Assembly (NCBI GenBank): GCA_910589025.1
Contig: CAJURM010000003.1
Coordinates: 169,881-233,880 of the forward strand
Source: an uncultured Odoribacter sp.
Lineage (GTDB): Bacteria > Bacteroidota > Bacteroidia > Bacteroidales > Marinifilaceae
DNA length: 64,000 nucleotides
Direction: 5' to 3'
Of the stretch, positions 33,713 through 41,640 are shown piece by piece. The position numbers and the translations under genes are program-made. The notes beneath the pieces are model-generated. The model did not search any database and was not told where the DNA came from. It was given only the letters and a program-made list of their open reading frames with translations. Each line of letters begins with the position of its first letter. The stretch's first letter is position 1.

Positions 33713-34942
33713 ATGACTGTAGCAAAATTTAAAGTCGTATTGAGAAAAGACAAAGTATCAAAACATGGAGAGGCTCCTGTTTGTTTACGGATAACTAAGG
33801 ACAGGAGATGTACTTATAAAACTCTTTTTCATTTAAATCCGGCTTATTGGGATGAAAATGCTCAACGTGTAAAAAAACAATGTCCTAATGCGGAATTACT
33901 TAATGCAACGATTGCTAAGAAACGGGCAGAAATGGAACAGGAGACCTATATGTTAGCAATGACAGAAAATAGTGTTAGTATTTCTACCATTCGTAATAAG
34001 ATTAATACAAGAACTTCTTTTGATTTATTTGAATATGCCGATAAATATATCCGGGAGTTATTGGAAGAAGGTAAGTATTCTACTTATAAGAAGTGTAAGT
34101 CTGTCATATGGAAATTGCGCCATTATGTTGGTAAAGAAACTTTGCCGATAAAATGTATTACAGAGACTTTTTTACGGAAATATGAATCTTATCTAATGAA
34201 TACATTAGGAAATAATCGTAATACAACCACAGTTAATATGAAAACTTTGGGGAAATTGGTTGGGGATATTTACCGTAATTATGATTTAGATGAGCATACG
34301 AATCCATTTCGTAAAATAAAATTTCATCAAGAACAGACGGAGAGGACTTACCTTGAAATAGAGGATATAAAGAAAATTCAAGATTTTAAGGTAAAACTTC
34401 AAAGTCCTTTGTATGATGCTCGAGAAGTTTTTTTATTTGAATGTTTTACAGGTCTTAGAATTTCTGATATTCTTACGTTGAGGTGGAAAAATGTAACGGA
34501 TAATAGTATAACGATTTGTATGCGCAAAACGGAAAAGTCATTGACAATACCTTTGCATGATTACGTAAAATTCATATTAAAAAAGCGTCGGAGACTGCTT
34601 GAGGAGGATGGAGTAAAGATAACGGGTGAAAAATATGTATTTAATATATTAAAAATTGACGTAGATGAAGCATCTGCCCGAGATGCTTTGAATACAATTT
34701 CTTCTGCTACGGCAATAATAAATAAGAGGTTAAAATATATGGCATTAAAATTAGGAATAAAAAAGAATTTATCAACACACGTAGCCCGGCATTCTTTTGC
34801 GACAATGTTGGTGACAGGAGATGTTAGTCTTTTTGTAATAAAGGAGTTGCTTGGTCATAGTGATGTAAAAGTTACTCAGATTTATGCCAAAGTGGTATCT
34901 AAAAAGAAAGAAGAAGCGATAAATGTTTTAAATCGGTTGTAA
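33713..34942 (+). CDS. tyrosine recombinase (element integrase)
   Basis: 409 residues. Residues 1-95 are an arm-DNA-binding-type domain (FKVVLRKDKVSKHGEAPVCLRI), about 100-205 a SAM-like core-binding domain, and 210-400 the catalytic domain with Arg249 (FTGLRISDIL), His356 and Arg359 (HVARHSFATML), His382 (LLGHSD) and Tyr391 (TQIYAKV). All catalytic residues are present. It lies 213 bp from attL and reads into the element, followed 2 bp later by an HTH gene. Confidence 0.93.
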   Translation: MTVAKFKVVLRKDKVSKHGEAPVCLRITKDRRCTYKTLFHLNPAYWDENAQRVKKQCPNAELLNATIAKKRAEMEQETYMLAMTENSVSISTIRNKINTRTSFDLFEYADKYIRELLEEGKYSTYKKCKSVIWKLRHYVGKETLPIKCITETFLRKYESYLMNTLGNNRNTTTVNMKTLGKLVGDIYRNYDLDEHTNPFRKIKFHQEQTERTYLEIEDIKKIQDFKVKLQSPLYDAREVFLFECFTGLRISDILTLRWKNVTDNSITICMRKTEKSLTIPLHDYVKFILKKRRRLLEEDGVKITGEKYVFNILKIDVDEASARDALNTISSATAIINKRLKYMALKLGIKKNLSTHVARHSFATMLVTGDVSLFVIKELLGHSDVKVTQIYAKVVSKKKEEAINVLNRL

Positions 34943-34944
34943 TT

Positions 34945-35181
34945 ATGAATAAATCTAATTTGCTCTTAACTTCAAAAGCTGTTGCGGCTATCTTAATGGT
35001 AAGTCCCCGAACTTTGCAAAATTATCGTTCAGAGGGTAAGCTAATGTATTATAAACTTAGTCGGAAAACAATCCGTTATCGGGTTGAAGATGTAGTAGAA
35101 TTTTTAAAAAGAAGTTCTTGTTGTTCTTTTCAAAAAGATAGTATTAATGCTTTAATAGAAAAATATACAGTTAAATTTTAA
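34945..35181 (+). CDS. helix-turn-helix protein, probable excisionase
   Basis: 78 residues. LLTSKAVAAILMVSPRTLQNYRSEGKLMYYKLSRKTIRYR, quoted as motif VSPRTLQNYRSEGKL, is a MerR-like HTH_17 fold. Small size and position directly after the integrase suggest an Xis-type directionality factor or a regulator of the element. Confidence 0.72.
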   Translation: MNKSNLLLTSKAVAAILMVSPRTLQNYRSEGKLMYYKLSRKTIRYRVEDVVEFLKRSSCCSFQKDSINALIEKYTVKF

Positions 35182-35220
35182 TCCTTAACCCTATGCAACC
35201 TCAAAATTCTATTTTTTCAA

Positions 35221-35256
35221 AAGCCTCAAAATATCCGATTTTGGGGCTTTTTTATT
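35221..35256 (+). terminator. terminator of the integrase operon
   Basis: AAGCCTCAAAAT (35221-35232) pairs with ATTTTGGGGCTT (35238-35249), one T-G wobble, loop ATCCG, followed by a T-run. Confidence 0.8.
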
Positions 35257-35970
35257 TTTATGTGAAAAATCCTCCAAAACACCAATAAACAATAGCAATG
35301 TATGTAGAATTACATTTGATACTTGCATATAGTAACCTTGAGAAAACGGGGTAAAAATGCGGTTTTATATGAATATACGTGTAAAATTAAGTACAGACAT
35401 ATACACGGATAAAGATTCGCGGATAAAAATGTGTCTGATTATATCTATTAATATATAATAGTAACGTATGAATAAAAGATACCATAAACCTATGCAACCA
35501 AGTGTTCGGGTAAGGGACATTCAGATAAGAGTAGCTGGCGTACAAGATTACGGATAGACAGCTGGCTGCGTAGCTAAGCATAAGAACGGATAAAAAGCAT
35601 AGGTTATTTAGTTTTATTGTAATAAAACTTACAACGGATTTTTACTATACGTAGTTTTTAGAATTAGATTTCTACGGCAAAAAAGCACAGGATTTTATTG
35701 TGTGTATTTATTCTTATAGTAGTAATAAGTCTTAATAGCTAAAAAGCACGGAGTATTTCTACGCAGAATTTTATTACTCGTATTTTTAGAATTAGATTTT
35801 GTGGAGAAAAGCTCAGAATTTTTAATGCACGAATTTTTAGAATTTGAATTACTTACGGGTACCCTTAAATGGAGGTTTATTTCAATATAGATTCGGGTAG
35901 TTCGTCTATATTAGAGAACTGAAGAAAATGCAGCGATTTTTATTGTTATAGAAATAACAGCTAATTTTTA
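35257..35970. other. AT-rich non-coding stretch with degenerate repeats
   Basis: No credible gene in about 700 bp. TTTTTAGAATTAGATTT occurs at 35655-35671 and 35783-35799, with a shorter copy at 35834-35844. AAAAAGCA(C/T)(A/G)GG-like words occur near 35592, 35681 and 35741, with a weaker one near 35807, and CGGATAAA near 35406, 35421 and 35587. This may be an origin-like iteron region, an eroded gene or a regulatory region. Confidence 0.45.
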
Positions 35971-35978
35971 TATATTTG
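35971..35978 (+). promoter_or_regulatory. predicted -7 box of the nuclease operon
   Basis: TATATTTG, about 220 bp upstream of the nuclease ATG. The leader would include the long hairpin at 36068-36163. No TTG at 19 bp. Confidence 0.45.
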
Positions 35979-36067
35979 CAAAAATTAAAATCTAAGAAGA
36001 AAAACAGATAGTAATTAATAATACAACATACTGATTAAAAGCATTAGCTTTTATTCTTACTATTAAG

Positions 36068-36163
36068 AATCGCCAATTTTTAGCTGTTAAGAGTAAAGCG
36101 TTAATGCCCATGCTTAAATTAGCGTGGGCTTTACTCATTTGACAGCGCGGTGTTTGGCGATAC
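36068..36163 (+). other. long imperfect inverted repeat in the nuclease leader
   Basis: Nested arms: ATCGCCAA with TTGGCGAT (outer), GCTGT with ACAGC, GAGTAAA with TTTACTC, and GCCCATGC with GCGTGGGC around TTAAATTA. A competing pairing, GCGTTAAT with ATTAGCGT, excludes the top helix. No T-run follows, so it is not a simple terminator. It could be a switch-like leader or a separate RNA. Confidence 0.55.
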
Positions 36164-36197
36164 CTTAATAGCAAATGTAGTAAATCCACGCTTTTTT

Positions 36198-37043
36198 ATG
36201 CCAAACATTCAATTACAACTCATTGAAGAACTTCGCCTACTTTATTTACAGGAGAAAAAAGAGCGGAAATCCGTTCAGCAAAAGAAAGAAACTTATGTTT
36301 TTAATATTTGGGAAGACTTGCATAAGTCGTACCAACAAGAAAAAGAACAGATTTACCAGCAATACATCCGTCCTTTTATTAGTGAATACTCTTTTTTAAA
36401 CTCCCTTTCTTCTCTTAGTGTTATAGGTAAAATAAATCAAGAAACTTACCATTCTTGTTTTTTGGAGAAAATTTGGGATAGTCAAACAGCATCAGGCAGT
36501 ATTATTCTGACTGATTTTTTTAAAACAGCAGGAATAAAGGAGGATTGGATTGAAACTGTAATTTGTAATCAATACAGTATAACAAAAGAATATTATACCG
36601 GTAAGCATAGGGAATGTGATTTGTGCAATAACAGGATAGATTTGTTCATTAAGGACGATACGCACAAATGGTTGGTTGTCATCGAAAATAAAATATGCTC
36701 CGAAGTGCATGTTAAAAAAAGAGGTGGGCGTAATCAATTGGAAATTTACAAAGATTATTGCGAACGTATATTTCCCAGTTATAAACGCACGTTTATTCTT
36801 TTAAGCCATTGCGATAATAAATCTTATGCACAGAAAAGTGATTGGAGATATACAGATTACTATTCTGTGATGAAGTCATTGCTAAAATACAGCAAATGCG
36901 GTGATATAATACAAGATTATCTGAAAACCCTTTATTCCTTATTATTTAATAAGGAGCAACTTGACACGAACTTATATAATGAGGAGACCTCGTTGTATGA
37001 TTATAATTTATTTATTAACCGTATTATTTCAAAAATCTATTGA
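36198..37043 (+). CDS. PD-(D/E)XK nuclease superfamily protein
   Basis: 281 residues. The nuclease core is NNRIDLFIKDD (Asp148) followed by WLVVIENKI (Glu163, Lys165), then GGRNQLEIYKDYCERIFP, typical of the PDDEXK_4-type family. A CDLC pair at 140-143 precedes it. The N-terminal 65 residues are helical and charged. The ATG at 36198 is preferred to an in-frame GTG at 36150 inside the hairpin. First gene of a three-gene group with 2- and 26-bp gaps. A DNA-cutting defence effector is the natural guess, not proven. Confidence 0.8.
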   Translation: MPNIQLQLIEELRLLYLQEKKERKSVQQKKETYVFNIWEDLHKSYQQEKEQIYQQYIRPFISEYSFLNSLSSLSVIGKINQETYHSCFLEKIWDSQTASGSIILTDFFKTAGIKEDWIETVICNQYSITKEYYTGKHRECDLCNNRIDLFIKDDTHKWLVVIENKICSEVHVKKRGGRNQLEIYKDYCERIFPSYKRTFILLSHCDNKSYAQKSDWRYTDYYSVMKSLLKYSKCGDIIQDYLKTLYSLLFNKEQLDTNLYNEETSLYDYNLFINRIISKIY

Positions 37044-37045
37044 TT

Positions 37046-37642
37046 ATGCAAGATTTGTCTCAGTTAAACAAGAAATGTTTGTCCGATATGCCGATGTTAT
37101 TGGACATCATGACAACTACCATTGACCAATTAGAAATCCCATTTTCTTCTATTTATGATAAAATAGAAAATTTTTTGGAAGAAAATTTACCGTCAAAATT
37201 TCAATTATTAGACGATTGGGAACGGGGGACTATTTATTTGTTTAGTGATGATTATAAACGTAGGTATTTAGAAGCTCCCATACCTTTTATGGAAATTAAA
37301 TATCGCTTGGGAATAGAACAAGATTTAAAGCGTTCATCTCAAAAACTGGCGGTAGTGTTTGGATACGTATGTGACGATGGGCATGTATGTGATAGAAGCC
37401 AAAACGTGATTTATTTTCAATTATTCGATGAATCTGAAAAACAATTTTTAGACAGTGAATTATTGGATGAATTAAAACAAAATATTCCAGCGGAATGGGG
37501 AATCGATTCCACGGAAGATAATAGTAGTATCTGGATAGAATTTGATGTGGATGAAACGCTTTCTGTGGAAAAAATAAATCGGTGTGCCGAAGATTTCAAT
37601 AAATATATCTTACAGCCTGTGTGCGAAAAATTGAAAGGATAA
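37046..37642 (+). CDS. uncharacterised protein paired with the nuclease
   Basis: 198 residues, acidic, no signal, membrane helix or known motif. It starts 2 bp after the nuclease stop (an earlier TTG at 37040 overlaps it). Alternating hydrophobic strands (MEIKYRLGIEQDLKRSSQKLAVVFGYV, WIEFDVDETLS) suggest a mixed alpha/beta fold. Tight coupling suggests it binds, loads or restrains the nuclease. Confidence 0.65.
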   Translation: MQDLSQLNKKCLSDMPMLLDIMTTTIDQLEIPFSSIYDKIENFLEENLPSKFQLLDDWERGTIYLFSDDYKRRYLEAPIPFMEIKYRLGIEQDLKRSSQKLAVVFGYVCDDGHVCDRSQNVIYFQLFDESEKQFLDSELLDELKQNIPAEWGIDSTEDNSSIWIEFDVDETLSVEKINRCAEDFNKYILQPVCEKLKG

Positions 37643-37668
37643 GTTTTATATAAACTATAATTTTTATT

Positions 37669-38820
37669 ATGAGTATAGATAGACTATTACGAATACATCA
37701 ATCTGTAAATCTGGTAGCAATTAGGAAGTATAATGCGTACATGATGGGTTACCAAGCTGAACAGTGTGGGCAGATAATACAATTGCGGAAACAAATAGAC
37801 GTCAGCAATAGTATGACCCGTCAAATATTAGAGAATCAACTAAGAGAAATACAGCATAAAGAATCTTTGAAATATTACAAAACGTTGGTTTATAATGTAA
37901 GGGAGGCTGTAAATGTAGTTGCCGATACCGAAGATATAGCATTCAAATTCTTTCTGAATCATCTGTTTTCGGATGTTTTCAAATTGCATCTTCAAGAAGC
38001 AAAAGAAAATTTGGAAGAAATATCGGATAAAGTTTTTTGTTCAGAAGTAGAAAAGGTTTTGAAAGTAAATGCAGAACAAACTTTAGTGATGAAAGATAAG
38101 TATTTGGAAAGTGCTTTTCATACGCTTTTGGATTCGGAGGACGATTATGGTAAACTGCAATCTCAATTAATGGACGAAAAGAAGAAATTAATACTTTTGG
38201 AAAAGGAGTATGAAAAAAACAGAACGTTATCTCCTAAATCACGTGATAGATTTCTTCCAGGCCTTGTGATATGTGGTATATTTTCGGCTTTATTTGCCTG
38301 GATGAAAATTTTTGTCCTAGGCTTACCTATGGTTGCAATATATATTTACTTATATCATAAACAGAAAAAATGGAAGAAAAATTATATTTCTTATTTGGAT
38401 GATTTCAAACGAAAACAGGAATTATTGGAAGTTGACGGTCCATTTGCAACAGCTAAGAAAGAATATGATGACCTTGAAACACAATTAAAGGTGCATCCTT
38501 ATATAAAGGCTAAGTATGATTTATCGTTGGAATACCCTATGTGGGAAGAAATCCTTGAGAAAATAAGTTCATATCTTCCTACATCTGAAGAAACAGAAAA
38601 AATAAAAACAGATCCATTATTATATGAAGCTGCAAAATGGATTGTTGTGAAACAAAATCGAGTAACTGCTTCTTCAATTCAGCGGAAATTTTCAACAGGT
38701 TATAATCGAAGTTGTCGTATTATGAATCAATTGGAAGAATTGGGAATTATCAGTGAGGATATGGTGTTGATACCTGATGTTTGTTCATTGGACAGACTTT
38801 GGTCTGAGGCTGTGAAATAA
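37669..38820 (+). CDS. membrane coiled-coil protein with C-terminal FtsK-gamma winged helix
   Basis: 383 residues. Residues 1-190 are mostly helical with coiled-coil character, 195-229 form a hydrophobic hairpin, 235-310 are charged and helical, and 315-365 (DPLLYEAAKWIVVKQ, ASSIQRKFSTGYNRSCRIMNQLEELGII) match the FtsK gamma domain, the winged helix that reads oriented DNA signals in DNA translocases. There is no motor domain here. Third gene of the nuclease group; it may tether DNA recognition to the membrane. Confidence 0.72.
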   Translation: MSIDRLLRIHQSVNLVAIRKYNAYMMGYQAEQCGQIIQLRKQIDVSNSMTRQILENQLREIQHKESLKYYKTLVYNVREAVNVVADTEDIAFKFFLNHLFSDVFKLHLQEAKENLEEISDKVFCSEVEKVLKVNAEQTLVMKDKYLESAFHTLLDSEDDYGKLQSQLMDEKKKLILLEKEYEKNRTLSPKSRDRFLPGLVICGIFSALFAWMKIFVLGLPMVAIYIYLYHKQKKWKKNYISYLDDFKRKQELLEVDGPFATAKKEYDDLETQLKVHPYIKAKYDLSLEYPMWEEILEKISSYLPTSEETEKIKTDPLLYEAAKWIVVKQNRVTASSIQRKFSTGYNRSCRIMNQLEELGIISEDMVLIPDVCSLDRLWSEAVK

Positions 38821-38864
38821 TCAATGTTCTGTAATTATATTTATCGAACCTAAAAGTGGGAATA

Positions 38865-39263
38865 ATGCGTTTCAAATTAATTTTATTTTTCATTTTCTTG
38901 GGGATAATAAAATGTTATTCCCAAGATAAAAATATTTTGAATGACACCCTTTCTAAGAAAAGGGTGGATGCCGAAGAATTTGCGCGTATGGCGATAGGAA
39001 TTGCTGAGGATAGTTTATCCATGCTCTTAAAAGGGGCAAAACATGAAAAAGGGAAATATGGCATCACAGATATTTATTACATTTATTCTAAAAGAGAAAA
39101 GAAAAACATCCCATTGGAATTTTGGTATCAAGGAGATGAGGAAAAATCTCGTGTATGGAAAGTAAAGTTCATTTCAAGGGGAACGGATTATTATAAAACT
39201 TCTGATTTACAAACAGCTTTTTGGATAGAGTGGATAAGAAACCCTTATGTAAAAAAAGAATAG
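38865..39263 (+). CDS. small exported protein of unknown function
   Basis: 132 residues. Signal MRFKLILFFIFLGIIKCYSQ, then a polar mature part with no recognised motif (WYQGDEEKSRVWKVKFISRG is the most regular strand). The ATG at 38865 is preferred to a GTG at 38856. It follows the FtsK-gamma gene by 44 bp and may be part of that operon. Confidence 0.62.
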   Translation: MRFKLILFFIFLGIIKCYSQDKNILNDTLSKKRVDAEEFARMAIGIAEDSLSMLLKGAKHEKGKYGITDIYYIYSKREKKNIPLEFWYQGDEEKSRVWKVKFISRGTDYYKTSDLQTAFWIEWIRNPYVKKE

Positions 39264-39309
39264 TAGTATCGTTATTGTCTAAAATATGAGTGATATTTAT
39301 CTCTAAATC

Positions 39310-39340
39310 TTTGTTTATAAAAAAATAGGATATATATTTG
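39310..39340 (+). promoter_or_regulatory. promoter upstream of the NYN gene
   Basis: TTTG (39310-39313), 19-bp spacer, TATATTTG (39333-39340): a full match to the Bacteroidetes consensus and one of the best in the window. Confidence 0.75.
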
Positions 39341-39357
39341 CATTATAATAAAGCACC

Positions 39358-39407
39358 GTCATTCTTTCTTGAATGACTTTAAGCCACTTTTTAGTGGCTT
39401 TATTTTT
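39358..39407 (+). terminator. tandem hairpins, terminator-like, before the NYN start codon
   Basis: GTCATTC/GAATGAC (39358-39377) and AAGCCACT/AGTGGCTT (39381-39400) followed by TATTTTTA. They lie between the promoter and the ATG at 39419, so they could end a ~60-nt RNA or attenuate the gene. Confidence 0.65.
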
Positions 39408-39418
39408 ATATATGTGTT

Positions 39419-40090
39419 ATGGAAAGAGTAACTTTTTATGTTGATGGTTTCAATTTTTATCGGGGGTTGCGGGCTGCGAAATTGATTGATAATTCATGGC
39501 GCATTACATATTGGATAGACGTTGTAAAATTATTTAGTCAATTTTTAGGTCCCAATCAAAAATTGGTTAAAGTAATTTATTTTACAGCTTCGCCTTTAAA
39601 TGAGAATAAAAGCAGGAGACAAGGGGCATTCTTTAATGCGAATAAATTATTAAATTCAACAAAATTTGAGATTGTTCGGGGAAAGTATCTGAAAAAAGAA
39701 ATAGAATGTCCTCGATGCAAATATTCCATATTACGTCCAGAAGAGAAGAAGACGGATGTTAATTTATCTATCCGAATGATTGGAGATTGCATTCAAGATA
39801 ATACAGATACACTTGTACTTGTTAGCGGTGATAGCGATTTTATTCCACCCGTAGAATTTATTCAGAAAAACTATCCAGATAAAAAAATTAGAATTTATTT
39901 CCCGCCTACGATTAGTAGTGCTGATTTAAAGAATAATATTATTAGCCATAAAGGTAAAATTGTGTATTTAGCCAATAATCGGCAGAAATTTATAAATAGT
40001 ATTATGCCTGATGTCGTAATTAAAGATGGTAAATCTTATACGATACCTTTGAAATGGAAATCTGTTTTAGATACAAATCGTGAATTTTAA
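39419..40090 (+). CDS. NYN-domain (PIN-like) ribonuclease
   Basis: 223 residues. Metal-binding acidic residues are Asp9 (YVDGFNFYRG), Asp113 (EKKTDVNLSIRM) and Asp138/Asp140 (VSGDSDFIPP), as in LabA/DUF88 NYN proteins, which cleave RNA. A CPRC pair (97-100) sits in the usual insertion. The C-terminal 40 residues overlap the caspase-like gene by 24 bp on the opposite strand. Target RNA unknown. Confidence 0.83.
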   Translation: MERVTFYVDGFNFYRGLRAAKLIDNSWRITYWIDVVKLFSQFLGPNQKLVKVIYFTASPLNENKSRRQGAFFNANKLLNSTKFEIVRGKYLKKEIECPRCKYSILRPEEKKTDVNLSIRMIGDCIQDNTDTLVLVSGDSDFIPPVEFIQKNYPDKKIRIYFPPTISSADLKNNIISHKGKIVYLANNRQKFINSIMPDVVIKDGKSYTIPLKWKSVLDTNREF

Positions 40091-40633
40091 ATTTTCTACT
40101 AATGTCGCGTATTTTTGGGAAATGACTTTTTTTACTTTGTTAAAGCTGTAATAATATTGTAAAATCTCAAAATAAATTAGTTCAAAAGCGGTACTGTCAA
40201 TATATTCCACTTCTTTTTTATATCCGGAAATGAAAGAGCATTTTGTGCATTCGATAAAGTCGGAAATATTTTTTTCACTTGTATTAAGTGTGGAACAACT
40301 TCCGAAATGTACCGTCTTTCCATGTAGCTTACCTTCTAAAATGCCGGCAATCTCTTTTAGTGTGATATATTCGTTCCCGAAATAAATTCGGTTTTTACGT
40401 CCGTGGTATGCTATGTATAAAACGGAATAATTGTCATATCGTTTTTGGGTATACTTCTGTAAACCTTTGATAAATTCCTCTTTCGTTGTGCACTTATGGT
40501 ATATGTATTTCACTTTGGAAAAATTGCAAAGTAGTTCCAAAATGGGCTTTATGCTTTGCAGGCACCTTGGGTTCCTGTTCCAGTTCCCCTCCAGACAATA
40601 AATAAATTTCTCTTTTGCATAATTGTTTCTCAT
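40067..40633 (-). CDS. caspase-like (DUF6642-like) protein
   Basis: 188 residues. LYIAYHGRKNRIYFG (His77) and KTVHFGSCSTL (Cys113) have the spacing and flanking strands of the caspase/CHAT His-Cys dyad; the overall layout (IYCLEGNW start, ISGYKKEVEYIDSTAFELI end) resembles DUF6642 as I recall it. Expected to be a Cys protease or a relative. Its ATG overlaps the recombinase stop by 4 bp (ATGA), so it is translated after the recombinase. Confidence 0.68.
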   Translation of the reverse strand: MRNNYAKEKFIYCLEGNWNRNPRCLQSIKPILELLCNFSKVKYIYHKCTTKEEFIKGLQKYTQKRYDNYSVLYIAYHGRKNRIYFGNEYITLKEIAGILEGKLHGKTVHFGSCSTLNTSEKNISDFIECTKCSFISGYKKEVEYIDSTAFELIYFEILQYYYSFNKVKKVISQKYATLVENLKFTICI

Positions 40634-41544
40634 AAATCGATGCCATTAAAAACATGATAGAACTTCGGTAAATCTTCTTCTCGGATAACTTCGTCATTAT
40701 AGACTTCCAGCATCTGAATGCTTCTGTGCCTGCTATATTTTGAGACAGTCAGTAATTCTCCTTTATAATGCTTGATGAGCCTTGTAACAAAAAAATGACG
40801 GAAGCCGTGGGTGCTTCCGTCAATATCCAAATGGATTAAAACCTGTCTGACTATTTCCCGAATAGATTTTGTGGTTAGTCGCGAGCCGTATGAATGATTG
40901 CTTTCGCTTCGGAATAAAGTTCCGGTTTTAACTCGCAACTTTGCCAAATAAGTTTTTAGAATCTTTACGGTGATAGGATGCAAATGAATAATCTCTTTGT
41001 CCTCTTGTCCTTTCCCGAGAATATAAGCCGTTTTGTTTTTTATATCAATATCTGTAATATTTAGTCTGCTAATTTCGACTTGTCGTAATCCTTGAAAAAT
41101 AAGTAGCGCCAAAATGGATTTTAGTCGCAAATTGGTACATGTCGGTTCTAAAGTGGAACAGTAATTTTGTATTTTATTTATAGCTTCGTCATGTAAACCC
41201 TCTTTTTTATGGAGGCGACCTTGTGGGAATCCTTTAATGCCTTCTGTTATTTTGACGGGTAACAATTGCAACCGGAATAATCCGTCTAAAAATACTTTTG
41301 CCGAAATCAAATACTTGTTTTTGGTTGAAACGCTTAAAGTATTCACATCCCTCAAAAAACGTTTATAATCCAAATACGTGTTATTGTTGATGCCGTGCGT
41401 CTGTATGTAATGAATGAAATGTTTGATTCGTATGCCGTATTCTTTTCGCGTATTTTCCAGTACATCCAAACTATCAAATATCTGTTTCTGAATAGTCTTT
41501 AAGTTATCTATATGAAGTAACTCAATATTCGTATTTGTTTTCAT
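40630..41544 (-). CDS. tyrosine recombinase (second, XerC/D-sized)
   Basis: 304 residues. SAM-like N-terminal domain (about 15-100) and catalytic domain with Arg154 (FQGLRQVEIS), Lys178, His246 and Arg249 (HGFRHFFVTRL), His273 (SRHRSIQML) and Tyr282 (EVYND); complete. Start at 41544 is ATG; a TTG at 41565 would add seven residues. It is close to attR and points away from it, so it is a rival candidate for the tRNA-Phe integrase. Confidence 0.9.
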   Translation of the reverse strand: MKTNTNIELLHIDNLKTIQKQIFDSLDVLENTRKEYGIRIKHFIHYIQTHGINNNTYLDYKRFLRDVNTLSVSTKNKYLISAKVFLDGLFRLQLLPVKITEGIKGFPQGRLHKKEGLHDEAINKIQNYCSTLEPTCTNLRLKSILALLIFQGLRQVEISRLNITDIDIKNKTAYILGKGQEDKEIIHLHPITVKILKTYLAKLRVKTGTLFRSESNHSYGSRLTTKSIREIVRQVLIHLDIDGSTHGFRHFFVTRLIKHYKGELLTVSKYSRHRSIQMLEVYNDEVIREEDLPKFYHVFNGIDL

Positions 41545-41586
41545 GTTGCTTTTTTTGAAATACAATCGTGAAGTTACAAAATAGTT

Positions 41587-41606
41587 CTTACATTTGCAAG
41601 TGTAAG
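41587..41606. promoter_or_regulatory. imperfect 20-bp palindrome upstream of the second recombinase
   Basis: CTTACATTTGCAAGTGTAAG has 6-bp perfect outer arms and an inner TTGCAA. It lies 43 bp before the recombinase start. It could be an operator or a core-type recombination site. Confidence 0.45.
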
Positions 41607-41640
41607 TTGTTGATATAGAGCACTATTTTTTGATGATTGC

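Noticed and set aside
35387..35581. 64-residue minus-strand ORF in the non-coding part of the element
   Set aside because: Low-complexity composition, no start signal, runs across degenerate repeats; most likely chance.
35257..35970. CRISPR array
   Set aside because: Repeated words are short, degenerate and irregularly spaced (128 and 51 bp); no regular repeat-spacer pattern and no cas genes.
36068..36163. Intrinsic terminator
   Set aside because: No T-run follows the stem and the nuclease gene begins just downstream.
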